Shown here: positions 15,242 through 18,406 of the stretch, piece after piece | Layout of the letters: each line of letters opens with the position of its first letter | How positions within the stretch are numbered: position 1 is the stretch's first letter | Assembly: GCA_002338715.1 (NCBI GenBank) | Contig: DDIR01000085.1 | Location: 1 to 18,406 of the forward strand | DNA length: 18,406 bases | Origin: Phycisphaerales bacterium UBA1845 | GTDB lineage: Bacteria > Planctomycetota > Phycisphaerae > UBA1845 | Direction of reading: 5' to 3' | The notes under the pieces: model-generated | What the model was told of the DNA's origin: nothing | What the model saw: the letters and a program-made list of their open reading frames with translations, nothing else | Databases searched by the model: none | Position numbers and translations under genes: made by a program

Positions 15242-15583
15242 GTGGAATCAGTGGAGATCTCGGTAACGGGACGTCACGTGGACGTGTCAAATGACATTCG
15301 CAATTATGCCCAGGATAAAGCATCCAGACTTCCGCGATTCTTTGATCGCGTTCAGACAATCAACGTCGTCGTCGAGAAAGAGCGAGACCTCATGTCGGTT
15401 GAAATGATCGTTCTCGCAGCCGGGACTCAGAATTTCGTGGCCAAGGAAGTTGGTGCCGACGCGCGGGCATGCATTGATCTGCTCGTCGACAAGATGGAAC
15501 GGCAACTCACCAAGCACAAAGAAAAACTCAAGAACCACAAGCACAGCGGTCACAGCACCGAGGCAGCGGCCGATACCGATTAA
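15242..15583 (+). CDS. hpf: Short ribosome hibernation promoting factor (HPF/RaiA family)
   Basis: HPF binds the decoding site of the 30S subunit and inactivates or dimerises ribosomes when growth stops. The protein has 113 residues, the short form without the C-terminal dimerisation domain. The N-terminus VEISVTGRHVDVSNDIRNYA and the following KASRLPRFFDRV are typical, with a basic helix VDKMERQLTKHKEKLKNHKH toward the end and a short acidic tail. The GTG start is supported by GAGGAG a few nucleotides upstream, within the end of the DUF502 gene. As in many bacteria it lies just before a PTS IIA(Ntr) gene; in proteobacteria rpoN-hpf-ptsN is a standard cluster, but no rpoN is seen here. Confidence 0.93.
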   Translation: MESVEISVTGRHVDVSNDIRNYAQDKASRLPRFFDRVQTINVVVEKERDLMSVEMIVLAAGTQNFVAKEVGADARACIDLLVDKMERQLTKHKEKLKNHKHSGHSTEAAADTD

Positions 15584-15589
15584 TTTTGG

Positions 15590-15613
15590 TTGGATTGAGG
15601 TAAACTCAACCAA
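15590..15613. repeat. Hairpin between hpf and ptsN
   Basis: TTGG-A-TTGAG (15590-15599) and CTCAACCAA (15605-15613) form a 9-bp stem with one bulged A around a GTAAA loop, starting 7 nt after the hpf stop. There is no following T tract, so it may attenuate, protect or process the transcript rather than terminate it. Confidence 0.4.
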
Positions 15614-15721
15614 TCTGAATTCGAGAACGTCCGATTGTCTCAGTGAGACGTCGTGATCTATTTTGAAATACTCGCTCGTTACTAAGACGTACAAAGCAGT
15701 CCAAGACACTTAGGGGTTCGC

Positions 15722-16198
15722 ATGAAACTCAACGATTTCTTTGAAATTGACGCATGCATTCCGGAGTTGCAGGCGACCGATCGCAACGGTGTGATCCGCG
15801 AAATGATCGAAGCGCTGTCCAAGGTTGGCGCCATCGATCCAGCCGACACGGAAGCAGCGGCCAAGGCGTGCATCGCTCGTGAAAACAACGGAAGCACTGG
15901 ATTCGGTAAGGGCGTTGCAGTTCCCCACGTCAGCAAGAACCAGGTGGTCAAGCGTATGGCGGCGGCGATTGGTCGCTCGACAGCCGGCGTTGACTTTGCA
16001 GCGCTCGACCGCGCCCCGGTTTATATCGTGGTGATGGTGCTCAGCCCGCCAGACGATCCCGACATGCATCTGGCAGCGATGGAGCGAATCTTCCGGCACC
16101 TGCAGCGTGACAACTTCCGCCGGTTCTTGCGACAGGCCGACACCAAGGAGGCGATCCGCGATCTAATTGTCGAAGCCGACGAGTATCAGGAAAGTTAG
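15722..16198 (+). CDS. ptsN: PTS system IIA component, nitrogen-regulatory type (EIIA-Ntr)
   Basis: This phosphocarrier accepts a phosphate from HPr on a histidine and acts as a regulator rather than in sugar transport. It has 158 residues, the usual single-domain IIA(Ntr)/fructose-type length. The active-site His is 69 in GKGVAVPHVS. The surrounding text matches the family: ARENNGSTGFGKGVAVPH, and later DDPDMHLAAMERIFRHL, where the second conserved His lies. AGGGG a short distance upstream supports the ATG. It precedes HPr (after a gap with tandem repeats) and enzyme I, so the complete phosphorelay EI-HPr-IIA is encoded here. No EIIB or EIIC gene is visible. Confidence 0.93.
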   Translation: MKLNDFFEIDACIPELQATDRNGVIREMIEALSKVGAIDPADTEAAAKACIARENNGSTGFGKGVAVPHVSKNQVVKRMAAAIGRSTAGVDFAALDRAPVYIVVMVLSPPDDPDMHLAAMERIFRHLQRDNFRRFLRQADTKEAIRDLIVEADEYQES

Positions 16199-16240
16199 AC
16201 AGGCTGCATATCCGGTCAGCTTGGACTTGATCTGGATGCA

Positions 16241-16279
16241 AGCGATCTGCATAGAAGCGATCTGCATAGAAGCGATCTG
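16241..16279. repeat. Tandem 15-bp repeat between ptsN and ptsH
   Basis: The unit AGCGATCTGCATAGA occurs 2.6 times in perfect register (16241-16255, 16256-16270, 16271-16279), in the 191-bp gap between ptsN and the HPr gene. Copy number may vary between strains. It encodes nothing recognisable. Confidence 0.9.
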
Positions 16280-16389
16280 GGGGGATCGAAGCGTCGGTTG
16301 TGCAATGATGTGGTCGGCACGGAAGCAAGATTGGTCGAAGTGTTGGCCGGTGGTTGGGTGTATGGGTGTAAACTGGAAGGCCGGTAGCG

Positions 16390-16674
16390 GTGTCCGAAAC
16401 GAATGGACAGGTCACCATTGAGATCGTCAATCCCCAGGGATTGCACGCCCGCCCAGTGATGAAATTCGTTGATCTCGCGGGGACATTTCAATCCGACATC
16501 AGGGTCGACAAAGGCGAAGGCACGGAACAAGTCGACGGCAAGAGTCCGATGCACATGATGTTGCTCGCGGCCCCCAAGGGAACTGCCCTACGCATCATGG
16601 CCGACGGTGAGGATTCTGACGCGGCGCTCAAAGCCCTTGCCGAGTTGGTCAACAATGGTTTCGACGAAATGTGA
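16390..16674 (+). CDS. ptsH: Phosphocarrier protein HPr
   Basis: HPr transfers phosphate from enzyme I to IIA domains. The protein has 94 residues, slightly longer than the usual 85-90. The catalytic His19 lies in NPQGLHARPVMKFV, the family signature. The regulatory serine region is VDGKSPMHMMLLAAPKG: Ser52 sits where the HprK/P target Ser46 is in Firmicutes, with about two extra residues in the preceding loop (KGEGTEQ). Whether HprK is present in the genome cannot be seen. The GTG start follows GGAAGG at a suitable distance. Enzyme I starts 199 nt downstream. Confidence 0.94.
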   Translation: MSETNGQVTIEIVNPQGLHARPVMKFVDLAGTFQSDIRVDKGEGTEQVDGKSPMHMMLLAAPKGTALRIMADGEDSDAALKALAELVNNGFDEM

Positions 16675-16873
16675 ATGAGACATGCCGATGCCATCGGAGC
16701 GATTGATGCTGGACTTTGACGTATGTGTTCCAAACAACTGAAAGCTGCCGTCCAACCCCTGTTTTGACGCGTCGGGGCGGCGAAAAAAAACACACGCAAC
16801 CCAACCCCAACGGTCGATCAATGTGTACCGTTCTCAGTGGCATTCTGTTTACCGGATTTAAGAAAACTCGATC

Positions 16874-18406
16874 ATGGAGATTCTTCGGGGCATAGCGGTT
16901 TCACCCGGCATTGCGATTGCCGAGGCCATCGTTCTGGATGCGGAAGACTACCGCATCCCGGAGAGAACCGTTGCGCCCGGTGGGATTGATCGGCAGGTCG
17001 AAATACTGGCCACCGCGTTTGAAGCTTCGGTCGAGGAACTGACGCAACAGCGAGACGGCTGGTACAGCGAACTCGGGCAACAAACCGCCGACATCTTCAA
17101 TTGGCACCTGGGCGTCCTAAGTACCCCGCAGCTTCAAACGCAGATCCGTGAACTCATCGTCAACAGCCGATTCTCCGCCGCATATGCTACGAGTCTCGCC
17201 ATGCGGCGCTTTCAACGGCGCTTCCAAAAAATGGATGACCCGGTCCTGGCCGAGCGGGTCCGCGACGTCCGCGATATCGAACGCCGCCTGCTTCGACACA
17301 TTCTCGGTGAGCACCGGGAAGACCTCGCTCATTTGTCGCGGCCAGCTGTTCTGATCACGCACGAACTTACGCCCTCGCTGGCGGCCACCTTGAGTACAAG
17401 CAAAGTTGTCGGCGTTGCCATCGATGTCGGCGGACCAGCATCGCACACGTCGATTCTGCTGCGGGCGATGGGCCTGCCATCGGTTGTGGGCGTGACCGAC
17501 TTGTCGTCGCATGTCAGTGGCGGCGACATGGTCATCGTCGATGGCGTCAATGATCTTGTGATCGTCGCGCCCGATGCGGCGACGCTGATGCAGTACCGCG
17601 ATCAGCAGAAGCGATACAAGAAACTCCGCCAGGAACTGACGGGGCTGCGCGATCTGCCGGCTGAGTCGCAAGATGGCGTTGAATTCAAATTGCTTGCCAA
17701 CGTCGAGTTCCCTTCGGAAGCCCAACATTGCATCGACGAAGGCGGCGACGGTATCGGCCTGTATCGCACCGAGTTTCTCTACCTTCAGGACCGCGGTGAT
17801 CCCTCGGAAGATCAGCAGTACGAAGCCTACCGGCAAGTCATCAAAGCGATGGCCGGTCGCCCGGTGACCATCCGGACGTTTGACCTCGGTGCCGACAAGT
17901 ACACGCAAGAGAAATCGGTGGACCGCGAACCGAACCCGATGCTGGGCCTTCGTTCGATTCGTTACAGCCTGCAACGGTTGGACATGTTCAAAGTCCAGCT
18001 GCGGGCGATCCTGCGGGCGGCGACCGAGGGCGAAGTCCGGTTGATGTTCCCACTGATCATCAGCCTGATGGAGTTTCGTCAGGCCAAAATGGTCTTACAC
18101 GACGCGATGGAAGACCTCGAAGACGAGGGAATTCCATTTAATCACGATATCGAAGTTGGGATCATGGTAGAGACCCCCGCCGCCGCGATTCAATGCCGCG
18201 ATTTTGTGCGGGAAGTCGGCTTTGTCAGCATTGGAACCAACGATTTGGTGCAATATCTGCTGGCGGTCGATCGTGGTAATGAAAGGGTCTCACGGTTCTA
18301 TTCTTCGTCCCATCCAGCGGTCTTGAGGATCGTTCACGAGGTGATCAAGACTTGCCGAAAGGCAGGGGTTTCGTGTAGCTTGTGCGGAGAAATGGCTGGG
18401 CAGCCG
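16874..18406 (+). CDS. ptsI: Phosphoenolpyruvate-protein phosphotransferase (enzyme I), 3' end outside window
   Basis: Enzyme I takes phosphate from PEP and passes it to HPr. The frame is open from ATG 16874 to the window edge: 511 codons of a normal length of about 575-590, ending in CGEMAGQP, so roughly the last 60-80 residues are missing. The N-terminus (LRGIAVSPGIAIAEA) starts directly with the EI domain; no GAF domain precedes it, so this is not the PtsP/EI-Ntr type. The phosphorylated His is 191 in GGPASHTSILLRAMGLPSVVG. PEP-site motifs follow: GIGLYRTEFLYL, RTFDLGADK, NPMLGLRSIRYSL, MVETPAAA and SIGTNDLVQYLLAVDR. It is the third PTS gene after ptsN and ptsH. The Shine-Dalgarno sequence is weak. 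Confidence 0.95.
   Translation, partial: MEILRGIAVSPGIAIAEAIVLDAEDYRIPERTVAPGGIDRQVEILATAFEASVEELTQQRDGWYSELGQQTADIFNWHLGVLSTPQLQTQIRELIVNSRFSAAYATSLAMRRFQRRFQKMDDPVLAERVRDVRDIERRLLRHILGEHREDLAHLSRPAVLITHELTPSLAATLSTSKVVGVAIDVGGPASHTSILLRAMGLPSVVGVTDLSSHVSGGDMVIVDGVNDLVIVAPDAATLMQYRDQQKRYKKLRQELTGLRDLPAESQDGVEFKLLANVEFPSEAQHCIDEGGDGIGLYRTEFLYLQDRGDPSEDQQYEAYRQVIKAMAGRPVTIRTFDLGADKYTQEKSVDREPNPMLGLRSIRYSLQRLDMFKVQLRAILRAATEGEVRLMFPLIISLMEFRQAKMVLHDAMEDLEDEGIPFNHDIEVGIMVETPAAAIQCRDFVREVGFVSIGTNDLVQYLLAVDRGNERVSRFYSSSHPAVLRIVHEVIKTCRKAGVSCSLCGEMAGQP

Noticed and set aside
16231..16280. CRISPR-like array
   Set aside because: Repeats are directly adjacent, only 15 bp and fewer than three copies, with no spacers and no cas genes in the window.
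16684..16696. CCGATG-c-CATCGG palindrome after ptsH as a terminator
   Set aside because: The loop is one base and there is no T tract, so it is unlikely to terminate transcription; ptsI may still be co-transcribed with ptsH.

Overview
The window looks like chromosomal DNA from a planctomycete, most likely of the Phycisphaerae type. The pointers are a HU-like protein with a Lys/Ala-rich N-terminus, a secreted HAF-repeat protein with a PEP-CTERM-like tail (PEPST, hydrophobic stretch, RRRR), a membrane protein ending in a CxxCGYNL...CPECG zinc ribbon, and a HEAT-repeat lipoprotein. dnaA lies apart from dnaN, and hpf is followed by ptsN, ptsH and ptsI. This placement is inferred from gene content; no marker RNA gene is present.

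Layout. Positions 275-610 carry a HU-family gene on the + strand. It converges on a glmM-type phosphohexomutase (2093-745, - strand), and a strong symmetric terminator lies between them. The mutase reading frame is broken by one missing base inside its catalytic-serine loop. Next on the - strand come dnaA (3813-2368, with its own terminator), an AT-rich gene-free stretch of about 360 bp that could be a replication origin, a GNAT-family protein (5117-4176) and a PrcB-like lipoprotein (5636-5130). A divergent promoter region separates these from a HEAT-repeat lipoprotein (5740-6174, + strand).

Positions 6405-11009 form a tight + strand operon: STAS protein, MlaE-type permease, MlaF-type ATPase, MlaD/MCE protein, then a geranylgeranyl-reductase-family flavoprotein. 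The first four make a standard Mla-like lipid-transport machine of the inner membrane. The reductase as fifth gene suggests that an isoprenoid lipid or quinone is connected with it.

The most unusual structure is at 10869-12468. The last 40 codons of the reductase gene, stop included, are present twice in direct orientation. The two copies differ only at six synonymous third positions. Between them sits an inverted single-gene segment encoding the HAF-repeat PEP-CTERM protein (12190-11006, - strand). The repeat supplies the stop codon for both the reductase and the HAF gene. It looks like a one-gene cassette inserted at the 3' end of a host gene, with the end of that gene rebuilt. No recombinase is visible.

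Positions 12486-14184 hold three - strand genes: a zinc-ribbon membrane protein, a YfcE-like metallophosphoesterase and an N-terminally anchored protein of unknown function. From 14349 the + strand carries a DUF502 membrane protein, a short ribosome hibernation factor, a PTS IIA(Ntr) protein, HPr, and enzyme I, which runs off the window at 18406. Together these suggest a regulatory PTS phosphorelay coupled to a stationary-phase ribosome factor, with no sugar permease in view.
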